This document shows positions 38,059 through 51,090 of a stretch of 64,000 nucleotides of DNA, one piece after another (position 1 is the first letter of the stretch; each line of letters opens with the position of its first letter). The notes under the pieces are model-generated. The model had not been told where the DNA came from. It saw only the letters and a list, made by a program, of their open reading frames with translations, and did no database searches. The DNA lies in NCBI GenBank assembly GCA_038496675.1, contig CM076651.1:9967429-10031428 (forward strand), read 5' to 3'. This stretch comes from Rachycentron canadum. Taxonomy: Eukaryota > Chordata > Actinopteri > Carangiformes > Rachycentridae. A program made the position numbers and the translations under genes.

Positions 38059-41000
38059 ACTCATCAGCAAGAACTTGTGTGCGTTCAAGGACACTTTCCT
38101 CTTAAAGGCGCCTTTTGTCACTGGATAAGTTGTGACTCAGTAAGCATACAATTGTTTAGCAAACACAAAAAAGGCATTAACAGACAAATGCACAAAGACA
38201 GAGATGTGCCCTGTGGTCATCACACTAAATACTGAAACACTGGAGTCTATCTAACATCGCCACAAATTAAGAATCACCAAATGCACTTTAATCGAAGCTG
38301 TTTCCAGGGCGTCTTTTAAATTATCAAAAGGGCCTGGCTATTCTATCAGAACAGTAGATGCGGTTCAAAAACATTGACCTGGCAGTTACATGTTTCAACA
38401 TGTTGTAGCCTGAACTCTATGTCTAAAGCCCAAGCAATTCAGTGGAGCTTTCAAATATCACAAAAGGGTTACTATAAATCCAGAAGAAATAGCAGAATCC
38501 ATTCACACATACATAAGGTTAGACACTTTAAAACTCTTAACCCTTAAAACCATCAAATTCTTAATAAGATAGAACAGAATTTTACTCACGTCGGCTCTCG
38601 TACATACTCCTGGATTGCGCCCAGATCTTAAAGGGGTCTGGCTTCTTCTGAAGGGTGAGAGTTCCATCTGCGAGGTCCTGAGGGGGCAGGCCTGGCAGAG
38701 GCTGGGTGGGGGCAGCAGGAGTGGGAGCCACAGCCTCACTGGGCATGGCAGAGGGTGGGTGGCTGGGAGAATCGGTGTGGGTGCTGCGATGGCTGCACAC
38801 ACTGTGCTGGGAGCTGCTCTGGCTGTCTTTCCTCTCTAACTGGTGCTGGGTGGACAGAAAATAGAGAGACGTGTATGTGTGTGTGAACGATGGGGGTGGA
38901 TATAAACAGGAGATGGAGGTAGAGGGCAGACAGAGGAGAGAAAAAAGTGAGAGTGATAAGTGAGTCAGTGATAAGGGCGAGATAGAGTGGGAAAGAGATG
39001 AGTGAGAAAAGTGTTGATGGAGGACAAAGAGAAAGAAGAAGCAACCAAGGTCATCTTTTTTAGACATTGCAGTAGAACATCTTTCACGAAAATGTCTGCT
39101 GGAGTGTGAGGAGAAATGACTTGGTTTCCATGGTTGCCAGACAAAGACAGATTTTAGCGAATAAAGATTTTGCCTTTATGAATCCCATGGATCTTTGTTT
39201 ATTGCACAAGGTCCAGGTCCATGGAAACAGAATCAAGGTTGGTCTCAATTGACGCAGAAATGTGTAAAAATCTGTTTAAAACCAAACTGTAAAATCTCTG
39301 CACCACAGAAGAATTCTGGTGGGCAGGAGAGAAGTATTGAATATCAACTCAGTTAAGTGAAATTGCTTAAAATAATTAGCTGTTTTAACCAAATTAAACA
39401 GATAATGGTTTTAATACTGAAAATATTCAATTGGTTCAGACTGACATCAACTCTGCATGAAAAAAAACCCATTTCTTTCATTTGAATGAGGCTGGTCTCA
39501 TGACACAGAAGGGATGCCAATGTGGCGGGTCTGTTTCCCTGTCAATGTGCGTTTCCTCCTTCCTAAGTCTGAAGCAAACTGAACCCTAGCCCTGAACAGT
39601 CATCTTATGAGATGCTTAACTCCATCCCAACATTGCCCTGACCTGTTATCTCTGCTACACCAAACCACAGTATAACATGAGCCCTAACCCAAAGCACTGA
39701 AGGCAAATGGCAAACAGACTTTGCCAAAAGACCCGCGAAAGAAATGTGCAGACAAAAAAAAATTTTAAACTGGATCAACATCGGAGCTTGTTGGCACAAT
39801 ACTGTGGTGAATGATTAAAATGAACTGATTAATTAAAACTAGCAGCTCATTTGTTTTGGACTGTAGTTACTTGGTCTTTGTAATTTTGCCATCTACAGTG
39901 AAAAATTTACTTCCACACGCCATCTCTCATACCAGTTTGAATTTTTGAGCTAATGTTTGAGTTTTGAATAAAAAGTAATGGCCCTAAACATGGTATTTCT
40001 TCTGTTTACCTAATTGCAAAGAAATATAAAACAACTGCTATTGTGATGACTTGTAAAAGTTCTGCCTTCAACACTGAATCGTTTCTCATTGTGTTACTGG
40101 TGTCTGAATCAACAGACCCTCATTTTTTTAATGTAGTGCTGTTTTTGGTCCCTTTTGGACACTATGTACAATACCAAAATCTTTTTATGGCTCATTATTG
40201 TTCTGCTAGGCACTGTGGTTTTCTGTAATCTTTGCATTCTGACTCCACAAACACTTAATATACATATAATATATAATAATAATATAATATATAATATAAA
40301 ATATAACCTACATTCCAGATGCACATTATAAAACCTTTTATGAAAAATTAGGTTTTTTGAGAAAATGTAATCACTGACAGTAAGAGGGCACTTACAACAA
40401 CTGAATCATTTTCTATCTGATATGAATAATAAACTAGTGCATGAAATAATAGAGAAGTCATGGCACTGTCTCCCACTGTCTCACTCATCACACTGAATGA
40501 GATGAAGGGTCAAATATTCCAGTAATGCTTCTTAATGAGGACAACAGCCATGCAGAATTTGATCACTGGAGACTTGCTTAATGGGTTGAGACAGCACAGT
40601 CTCTCTTGCATATGGGAGTTTACTGTGAGCATCTATTTAGATTCTGAACTGGAGGCAAAATGGTTGTTCTGGGTTGACACCAAGTCACATGCAGCGTGAC
40701 ATTTCACTGACATAACACAGAGGGGGGAAACTGGCTTTTCCTCCATGGAAAGCTAATCCAAAGTGACAGTCAAGGCGAGACCACTATTATTCCCACCCGG
40801 CCCCCTAAAAGCACCCACCCCTCCTCCATCCACCGCATCACGTGACCTGAATAGGTGACACCCACAGCTCTGACTGATACCATTTCAAACTAATCCTAAT
40901 CCTAATGTCCAGCCATCTGATGGGAGGGCTTTTAATGTTGATCAAGAGACAGAGTTTTGTTTTTTTCCACTCAAGTGTTGAACCCATGACTGACCTTGGA

Positions 41001-44000
41001 TGAGCCTGTCCAGAGGAACTGTCTTTCTGCTACAAGTCGTCGACTCTCCAAGGGTGAAATAGGGTGACAGTAATTTAAAGCTGCACTGGCATCTTTTCTG
41101 AGCCTGTATTGATTTTTTTTTATCAGTTGAGATGAGTCGTAAAAATGAAGAGGCGTTCGCTCTTTAAGCTCCTGAATAACTGCAACCGAGAGACACCCCC
41201 CCCACACGCTGCTTACAGATCTGGTCTTTCTTCCTCTTTCTCCACTCTTTTCCCATCCTCTCTTATCCATCACAACTACGAGTCACATTGCAATCTGTTG
41301 CAATATCTCCTCCAGCTTTCCAAATCTCCCTCTCCTTGGCTTCCGGCCGCCTCTGTCATTATTGCGTCCTTCTCCCTGTCTGTTAGCCTCAGTGTATCTT
41401 CTGTATCTGTGGGCTATCATAGTGACTAACTGCTGTCAGACAAACAGTCTCCACATTGGTCTTTCCCTCTCTCATCCTCATCCCTCTCTCTTATTTTTGC
41501 TTCATGCCTCTCTCTCCCATCATCCGTCAGCTGTGACTGTCTGCCCTCTCCAACAGCTGGTCACTGTTACACTGTTCTGCCTCGGCTATGCTTAATCAGT
41601 CACAGGCTGGCAGCGTGGTAGGAGTGGAGGGATGTGGAGAGAAAGAGAGAGGATATAAAACAAAGAAATTGCAACACAGGCAAGAAAAGGAAAAGGAAAA
41701 ACAATCAAAGAAAGAAGAATGTTGCAAAAGTCTTAGAGGCAGACTGAAATAAGTAAAGAGGAACAGTGGCAGCAGGAGAAAATGAGAAGATTTCTGAAGC
41801 TCTAGCAGTAGAGCAAGAGTTAGATATCATATCTCTGTGTGTTTTGTTCTTTAAATAGCGCTCCTTTTACTCAGTGGAGCGAACATGCACACACACAAAA
41901 TAAGAAGATCATAGTACTCACCACCAGCTTCGGACTCCTCTTGGCTGGTACCACTCCTGCAAAACATCGGCAGAGAGACAGCGAGAGCATTAATGACTCT
42001 ATGTGCGGTGCTCTTCCCTTGTCCCCTCTGATCAAAAACTCCCCAGGACGAACAGATGGACCCCTGGTTCCTGCTGCAGAGCAGAACACAACTGGCCCGG
42101 TTCTCTGTCTCTCTCTCTCTCCTCCTCTCTGTTGCTTTCTCTCTCTGAGCAACACACTGCGCTAGGCTGCTCGCTAATCTAAGTGATCTCCTCCCCCTGT
42201 GCTGTATCCCGCTCCACTCGGCGCTTTCACCCGTGCTATTAGAAGAGGAGCACCTGATCTATCTGCATTAGACAGGCTGACTGATGCTGCAGAGGCCCCC
42301 GGATTGCTGGTCCAAGCTACAGGTCCCCCCCAGTCTGCACACCAGCTGTCTCCAACTCAACCTCTCTAGCAGAATCTCAACTATTACCCATTGCTCAACA
42401 GCTTGAGCATCATGTCAAAGGAAAGCCCAAGCTTCTGCCTTACTATGCACATCTTCTGAGTAACTACAGAGCTGTTTCCTCTCCTCTCCACTCCACTCCT
42501 CTGCTTTGCTCAAGGCTTACATTGAGATCTATCCCTGCCTTTTTTCCCCTTGTTCCCTCCCCCTCTTCTTCTTCCATACACCATTACTTGCTCTACCTCT
42601 ATCTGTCGCTATCTCCCTCTCTCATATATACCAGTTCAAATTCTATAGAGAGTCACCAAAGAAGATCAATCTCATTTGTGCTAATGAAATATTAATACTT
42701 GGAGCCAGTTGTCAGGGGAGAGGATTCACAGCATACCAGTGTAGGGAATTATCCATATTCCCAATTAACGATTTTTTTTTTCCCACATTCATCACAACCC
42801 AGGAATTCATTCATTGTGTAGCTTTCTCTACATCAAACGTACAGTACGAATGCCAAGCCATTCACTCAGACTTAACCTGATTATTTACCACACACACACA
42901 GAGGATTCTCCGCTTTCCAAGAAATGTCCTTTCCCTTTCTGAGGCTCCTTATCCTGCCACTTACTACAGAACCATATGTTGAAACAAAAATGGAAAAATG
43001 AATGCCACAAACAACATAAGGGCAGGATTGGGACAAAGAGTTGCTGTTGCCAAGGCAATCAAGTAGTTCTGTATACGCTGGTAGCAGTCAACTTGGTTAA
43101 ATATGAGGCGTGAGCTGCAGCAATAGTACAGCACATTTACGTCAATTCCCAACCTTTGATCCATTATAGCCTCATTTGCCTCCGTTTCTGCCATTGAAAC
43201 CATTTCTTACCCAGCATTCACAAGGAAAACCAACTGGAGGTATTAATGGAAGGTTCCAGCGACATTAACACATGCAACAACATGCAAGCATCCATCTTAG
43301 GTTCTTTCTGCTGCATTGGCAAAAAAATCATTAAATGTTAAAACTCTCTGTTGCTGCAAAGCCCCTATCTCTACATGATTCATAATTTATCCTCTCTGTT
43401 TTCTCTCTCTCTTTCTCTCAGATTATGGGGTGCCAGTTACTGGAGCAAGTGGAACATTTCAGGTGCTGATGTGCAGATGAATGTTTTTGTGGGTGTGTAT
43501 GTCTGACCCAAGAAGGACACACATCAGAAGGTCAGATGCCAATAATAACTGTTTCCCATTACAACAGCAGGTTATGTGACCCTGGAACCCTAAATTACAC
43601 AGTGTGGAAGGCCAATAGAAACCTCTCACTTTCAAACAACCTCTAAAAATCTTCAGCCTGACAACGAGGTCAACATAATTAGCATTAAGCGCAAAGAAAT
43701 TGAATTTAACTAAGGCCATATGGTTAATAAATTTGAGTGTGGAACTGAAGGGGAATTAAGATTCTAGAAACTGATATAGTTTGACCCCATCTCTACATTA
43801 ATCCACTATAGCTTGTGTCAGCAAGAGCAGCTGATTTACAAGCTGCGTGGTGTAAATGCATCTTCATTCATGATGCAGTCTTTAAATCTGCTTAATTTAC
43901 TCTGGCATTGTGATGCCGATGTGTACGTGAAATGCTGAGTTGATTGAATCCAGCTGGATGTAACATTTATGAGCAACAGAAGCTCGGTGAATGAAATATG

Positions 44001-44114
44001 GGAATTGCATGTTCCTGCACACATGCAACTCTGCAGAAGCATCCATATATGCATGCATGCTATACATATGTAATATCAGCACAAGGCGGTATGCAAGAAG
44101 GTTAGCTTTCATTT

Positions 44115-44148
<34 letters not shown>

Positions 44149-47100
44149 AAACACACACAGCTTTTATATTATGCAGCAGTGCCATAATCCTGAGATTTTT
44201 TTACTCTGCTGAGGCTGCTGAATGACAGGAAAGCTCTGCTCAACAGAACCCTGCTACATTTTAAAGGATTGAATCGATCACTAAGAATGCAACACTATCT
44301 TAAAAAGCCTGATTTTATTATTACTGAGGCAACCCTTTACCAGAATGACTGAGACTCGGTATCCATTATCATTCAAATGAGGGGGAAGTAAACAAATTGC
44401 TAGAAAATAGAGTGCTGTCAGTTTATGGTGGCCTAACCTGGCTCTGAGCATCAGTGTGAAGGAGGCAGCTTCCTCTACTTCTTTTACAGTAGAGAGTGAA
44501 GTATGCCCATAATAACTAGCACAATTACAAAGCAGTATGCTAATGGGGAAATTACTGAACACCACAAAAGGCAGAGAGCATAAACACACACACGCATCCG
44601 CTAAGAGACCACTATCTTATTATCAGTCAGCAATATGAGCACATGCCAGGCATGACTGCTGAGTTTAGTTGAGTGTATTATTCCTGTACTGAGAATAAAA
44701 AAGTGGGTAAGACCTATGTCTTTATTTTCCTTGATATGTGCAATATCTCATAATGCTATCAAAAAAAAAAGAAAAAGAAAGTAGTCTCCAAAAGATCGAA
44801 TTTCAGAACTCAAACATGCAAACGCTTCCACTGATAAGCAGCAGCACCGTAGTTTAAGTTTCAACAAACAAAGGAAAATGTGCACAGCGAATGGCCCAGC
44901 GTGGTGAATGGCCCAATGTTCCAATGTACTGTGGCCTTGGTGAGTCTAAAAAGATTCCACACATTCAAACACATTCCTCCAGGTTTTTAATGTAGATTGT
45001 TAGAGGGTGAACAATATGAGCAATGTGCCATTTGTTGAGTAAACATTTGTCCTTGCTCTACTAATAAGAAGAAACCTATTTGTCTTCATCTGCTCTGAAT
45101 TGTTCTTCCTCTTCATCTGGTATCATCACATTTCATTCCTCTACCTTAATTTCCTCTGCATTTTATTTCCCTTCCCTCTATCTTTTCATTTTCTCTCTTC
45201 TTTTTCTCCGTTTCTCAGGGGACAGGAGCGCTATGCATGATTGTCATGGCAACAACGATGGGAAGACAAGATGGAGGAGCCATCGTTGGCCTGGCCTCCT
45301 TTACAGGAGAGGATCTTGTATGTGTGTGAGAATGCCAGATGTTATCTTTAAAATTTTATTGGAAGATATCATGTCTTAGACCAGAAAGTGAGGTAATAAT
45401 CCTTTTTTTTTAGCACATTGATAGACATGCTAATACTTGAATGAAGGAGCTCTGCAAATTTACTAAATGACTGAATCCTGCTCCACTACAGATGATGGTT
45501 GATAAGTCAAGGAAATGCTGAATTAACATATATTTCCAAACATGGGACCATTCATAATTTGCACAGTTTGAAGTAAATGGTTAAATACATTTGCTAGTAG
45601 TGCACTCAAGTAGTAGATATATTGCATTTACAAAAGACATTGCTTTTAGGTCTAAAAATACCCATTTGGCTTTTTTTCTGTCACAGTTATTTAGCAGCCA
45701 CTTCTCTTATTGCCACAACAACCTGCCTCTTTCTCTTGCACAAATTACATGTCGCTGATCTCACTCCTTCTGGGTTTAGACGACCACAGAATTGAAACTC
45801 GAGAGACCGTTTATTGGGCAATCCAAAAGCCAAGATGTGGCTGCATTCATTTCAGATGCACTTCTGTCAGAGCACGAGGCATTAAGGTAATGGCACAATG
45901 CACTTCTGAAAATGACAAAACACATTCAAATTTATTTTACCTGTGAAGCTTCAAAACTGGCAGTTTATCTTTCTGAGTTTAACCACAAGCAAAGTACCGT
46001 ACTCTGACACTGTGCAGTTCAGAGCAATGCTGCCTCCTGGGCAACAATAATAAACTGTTGAACTGGTGTAGTTTTATAAAAGATGTTTCTCTTGCTTTGT
46101 CATGCATGCCAACAGCCAACTCAGTCTGAATCTGAGAAAGACTACTGAGACAGTTTTTTTGCTAGTGGTACTGTCATTTTGATGGATATAAGACTATATA
46201 TATATATATACACATATATATATTCATTTGCATGACTGTGACTTCTGTAACACAACTCAATCTACTGCAGAGACTATAGATAATTGGAATATAACAATCA
46301 CTGTAATGTTGTTTGTTTGACCTTGTGATTCATAATAACGGACTCTGCTGATTCAGAATCAGACAGCACAGTTTGATGAGTCACAGATGAACAGATTAAG
46401 GCGTCCTCCTCCATCTGAAGTCCACCTTGTTCCACCTCCTCCTTTCTTCTGCCAATACTTCGCTAAACCAATCCCCTCATATATGCTCCCTGAGCTGAAC
46501 TTCCAGTGCTGTTCAGCAAATCTCTTCCCTCTAATCCTCCACCTCTACTTTCTCAAAACATGATCCCCACTCTTCCCATTTCTCATCCTCTGCTCTGTCC
46601 TCTTATCTGCCTTACCTCGCTCCTCTTTGCTCCCATAATTGTTGTTGTGAATGACTATGCACTAGCTGCTAGCGATCGCTTGAAAGGTCACTGCATTATT
46701 CTTAGACAGAAAGCTGGGCACAAATCTCAGTCCCAAGAACTGTTGTTATCGAGTACATCTGAAATTGAGGATTATTTTTAGAATTGACTAATTTGTCATA
46801 TACATTTTGAATTTATCTAATACATGTTTAGTCAGGAAAATGTTCAGAATGCCCATCACAATTTCACAGAGCCCAGTTTCCTTCTTTTGTAGAACCAACA
46901 ATCTAATACCCAAAGGTATTCGGTTTACAATGCCATAAAGGAGTGTTGAAGACCTCAGAATCACTGTATTAACTCTGCCATTTCTTTTGTTGATCGCCTA
47001 AAGGTATGTATAAACTGTGGTACAACAGTGATGTTTATTGGAGGTCACAGTGTACAAGGTGGGAAAAAACTCATGGTCACAACCTTTGTCAGACAGTACA

Positions 47101-50100
47101 ATAATAGTTTGACTCATTGCAGGTTGTGTGAAGAATGCGGTGAATTTGTAGCACTACAATGTAAACAGAAAATATGAGAGCAGAAGCTTGTTATCAGTTC
47201 TCTTCATCCACCTGTGTTGCTATTGTGTGTTGAAAATGCAGCTCTGCAATATTTTCTTCTTTGCCAGAGTCACACAAGCCTGCTTTTTTCCTCTAAACTT
47301 TATTCTTAAAAAAATATTTTGAAATGTCATTCTGTTCAATCATGTACAGAATTTTTTTTATGGTTTGTAGATGTGTGTCGTGAGACCAATCACATGGTGA
47401 GAACCTGGTCCTACATTTCTGTCACTGTCAGGATTTTGCTATGAATCAGCCGTCACAGTATGGTGTAGATCAACGTTTTGGATTGCTGACCATAGAAAGA
47501 TGGGTTTTAACAAAAGATATCAAATAAAGGTAGTGAAAAAAAACATACTGTGTGATATAATCAGGTGTCACAACACTCATATTGAAATATTTTAAGGTAT
47601 ACTCATATAGGTATACCCTATGGCTAAACAGTCACATAGCATCTTATTTCTTCTAAATACCAACCCTAGCCTGTGTGTGTAGTTTCTTTCATCATCTGGG
47701 AACTCAATAATGATAATGCCCACAGAGATTATACATGTGATACGTGCTGCCGTCAATCCCTAGTGACTTCCTGTAGCCTCCTTCCCACTTTTCCTCTCAT
47801 TTATTTCTTCTCTGCCTTGCTCCTGCTCAGTCTGGGCCTCTGGTAAGAGGAGTACTACCCTGCATCCCTATCACACTCTCTCATGTACACTCAGACACAC
47901 ACACACAGGCCCATAATGATGCTGACATTTAACACAATACAGCTGTGTTATTCCTGCAGAAGTGCACAAGGTCAACTCATTAGAGGGCATAATTGATGTA
48001 GGGTGCATATTTCAACCTGCCACTAAAAGAGTTCTGGGTCAGCTGATATGGACAGCACTTTAACAACAATAAGGAATGGACACAAATGAGGGACCTCGGG
48101 TTTCATTCAGTGTCTGCCTGGATACTCTACTCTCGGGCAAACAATTTGTTTTGTTTTGACGTTTCAATGAGAAAAACATTTATCTTCAGGTCACTACAGG
48201 ACGAAAGCGTAGGAACATGAATGGCACAGTGTAGTGAGAAGGCAAAGCAGCATTCACCATTAAAGTCAGCATTAATAACACATGACTACAATAGTAGAAT
48301 ATAAGGCAACCAAATACTGAATATTCTAATCAAAATCAATGAAACATTCAGTCATTTTCCATTTCCGTAAACATAGGCTTTAAACTCCTCTCACTTATTC
48401 ATTCCAGGTACAGCAGCTTAAAAATAAAACACATCCTTAGGAGATAATGAATAGCCACACCTTTCACATACCCAAATTATCATACAGGCAACATAAGAGA
48501 ATAGCAAACGTGAAGCCCGACAAGGTCCCTAGGGTCCAACTCAGCAGCATCTGTATTCACAACATATACAGTCACTGACCTAATGTGCTCTTCCTCCCCT
48601 CCCCTCTCATTCATCTTTCCTCTATACCCAGCCTCCCACTCCTTCCTACATTCATCTGCTCTTCCTTTGCCTTGCTAACTCAGCCCATCGTCTCTTTACC
48701 TTCATCCCATCCAGTCCGAGAATATTCAACCTTCCGCCCACTCTCTTCCTAACTTTTCTCTACTGCTCTCTCATTATGTCACACTTTCATTGCCAACTAT
48801 TCAAGCTGTTGTCAATTCAGCAGATAAGAGTGCATTCTTTTGTGTGCTGAATCACACATCTTTTCATGTCAAAATTTAAGTTCCTACATCTATTTATCCA
48901 GCGCTGCTGACGAATACCTGACATAAAGACGTCATACGTACCTCTTTGCACGAGCATGGTGACCTCGCTGCCTCTGGGACATTTGCTCAACAGGTCCACC
49001 ACCTGGTTGTGACTCATATTTTGTACATTTCGCTTGTTGACCTCCATCAGAATGTCCCCCTCCTTTAAACCACGGCAGCGCGGATAGTCCACTATCTGCT
49101 TGACCCTCTGCCCTCCTCCTGTCAGGCTGTCGGCAATGGTGAATCCGAATCCTTTGTCTCCCTTCTCCATGTGTATGGTGATCAGCTCAGGCTGAGTGGC
49201 TATGGACGAAGCCAGGGTGACAACATCACTGGAATAGCCATGCGAGCCGTTGGACGCCACTTCAGCTGAGGGGCTGTGCGGCCGAGGCTCCCTCATGCCG
49301 TTAACGGGTCCAGCCTGGTTGGAAGGCGAGTCAAATGTCTCCTGTCCATTGACAATGATAGGCTCCTTGTCCAAGATTGCCACTGAGGTCACCAGACTGG
49401 TGTTGGGGTCATCGGGGTCAAAGGGCAGCGGGTAGCCACGGCATAAGGCCAGGTCCACCATGGAGCCAATGGGGATAGACTGGAAGATTTTAACCACCTG
49501 AGCATGTGTGTAGCCCAGTACGATGGTGTCATTCACACTGACTATCACATCACCTGCACCAGGAAAAATTACACTCAGTAAAGCAGCTACTTATACAATT
49601 AGCAGCTATTTAAAGTTGCTTCAAGTGTAACCATCAACGAAAATTGTGTTACACTGCTGTTATTTGGCATCAGCCCAACTGTGCAATGGTGGAATATCAG
49701 AGAAAATGGATGGGTGTATTGTATAAACACTACAACGTGTGATGTTGAATGAAAACACTGCCCCCTGTGGATGATGCTTATGTACTGCACCTGTCTCCAT
49801 CTTGCCATCCACAGCTGCAGGTCCATCCAGCACCAAACTTTTGATCTGCAGGAACTCATCTGGCTCGTCACCTCCAACCACAGTGAAGCCGAAGCCGCGG
49901 CGACTTTTCTTCAGCTTTGTGTTGATGAAGGTTCCTTTCAGCTCTGCAGGGTTTCTTGTGAAGAAAGGCTTCCCTCCTGCAGAATACCAGGGAAAAATAT
50001 ATAACTGAATTTTCATTCAGATAATTCTCATTCAAAATTCCTGTTTCCCTAATTTTGATCAGTATCAGAAGGAGAGTTAGGATGTAGCAACTCTGACTGA

Positions 50101-51025
50101 AGAATGACCATCAACAATGTAGACAATTTGACATATGTTTAACATACAATCGCTTGTCACTGTAATTTCAAAAATCCTTGGTGTCCTATTTACACGTAAG
50201 GTCAAAAGGATGTAAACAAATCTCTCAGTAAATTACAGTAAAGTTTTACCAATGTAGCAAATAAACTATATTCATCTGAATTACATGATGTATCTTAGGG
50301 CAGTTGTTGGGGACACATGACAGAAAAATCAAGCAGCAATAACAAGGTATATAGTGTCTAAAAGTATAAAGATTTACGTTTGACTCCTGCGGGGCCTGGA
50401 GGTAGAGTTGGCAGCACCTGTGGGTCCCTGTAGGTCTCCAGGTGGTTTGGAGCAAAGTTTGCCAAAGGAGCTGCGGCTGAGGAGTGCTCCTCTATCCACT
50501 CTGTACAGATGCAATCGCACACATGTTAATACACACACACGCAACACAAAAGTGTATTTACATGCCACACACATATAGACACTTAACAGCAACACAGATA
50601 CAAACACAGAGCTTAAAGAACACACTGTACTGACTCACCATCTTATTCATTCTTATGCTTCAGTTGTAATCAGCTCTTTATTTACATCAATCTCTACTCA
50701 TGTTATTTTTTGAATTACTTATTCTTTATTACTTAACTTTTGGGTATCGAACAGCCTTCATACTATTGATAATGCAACATGAAAAAGTTAATCAGATTGG
50801 CACTCTTTTTTTTTGTCTTACTTCAGTTTGGGATTTAATCTTTTAAATCTTTGCAAAGTGATGATGCATGTATGAATTATACATGCTCTGGAGGTATAAA
50901 GAGGCAGTTCATTTTTCAACAATTTAAAGTGGATTTATGAGTCATGACTCCAAGTAGGAATTTTTCAAGCAAACTGAATCAGCTAAGGGTCTTAAAGTAA
51001 CTCAATTGCCTCCAAGAGCTGCATT

Positions 51026-51090
<65 letters not shown>

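Noticed and set aside
38582..39067. 161-codon frame extending the PDZ3 linker exon upstream
   Set aside because: The part beyond 38845 is pyrimidine-rich intron (acceptor tract); only 38590-38845 matches MAGI1.
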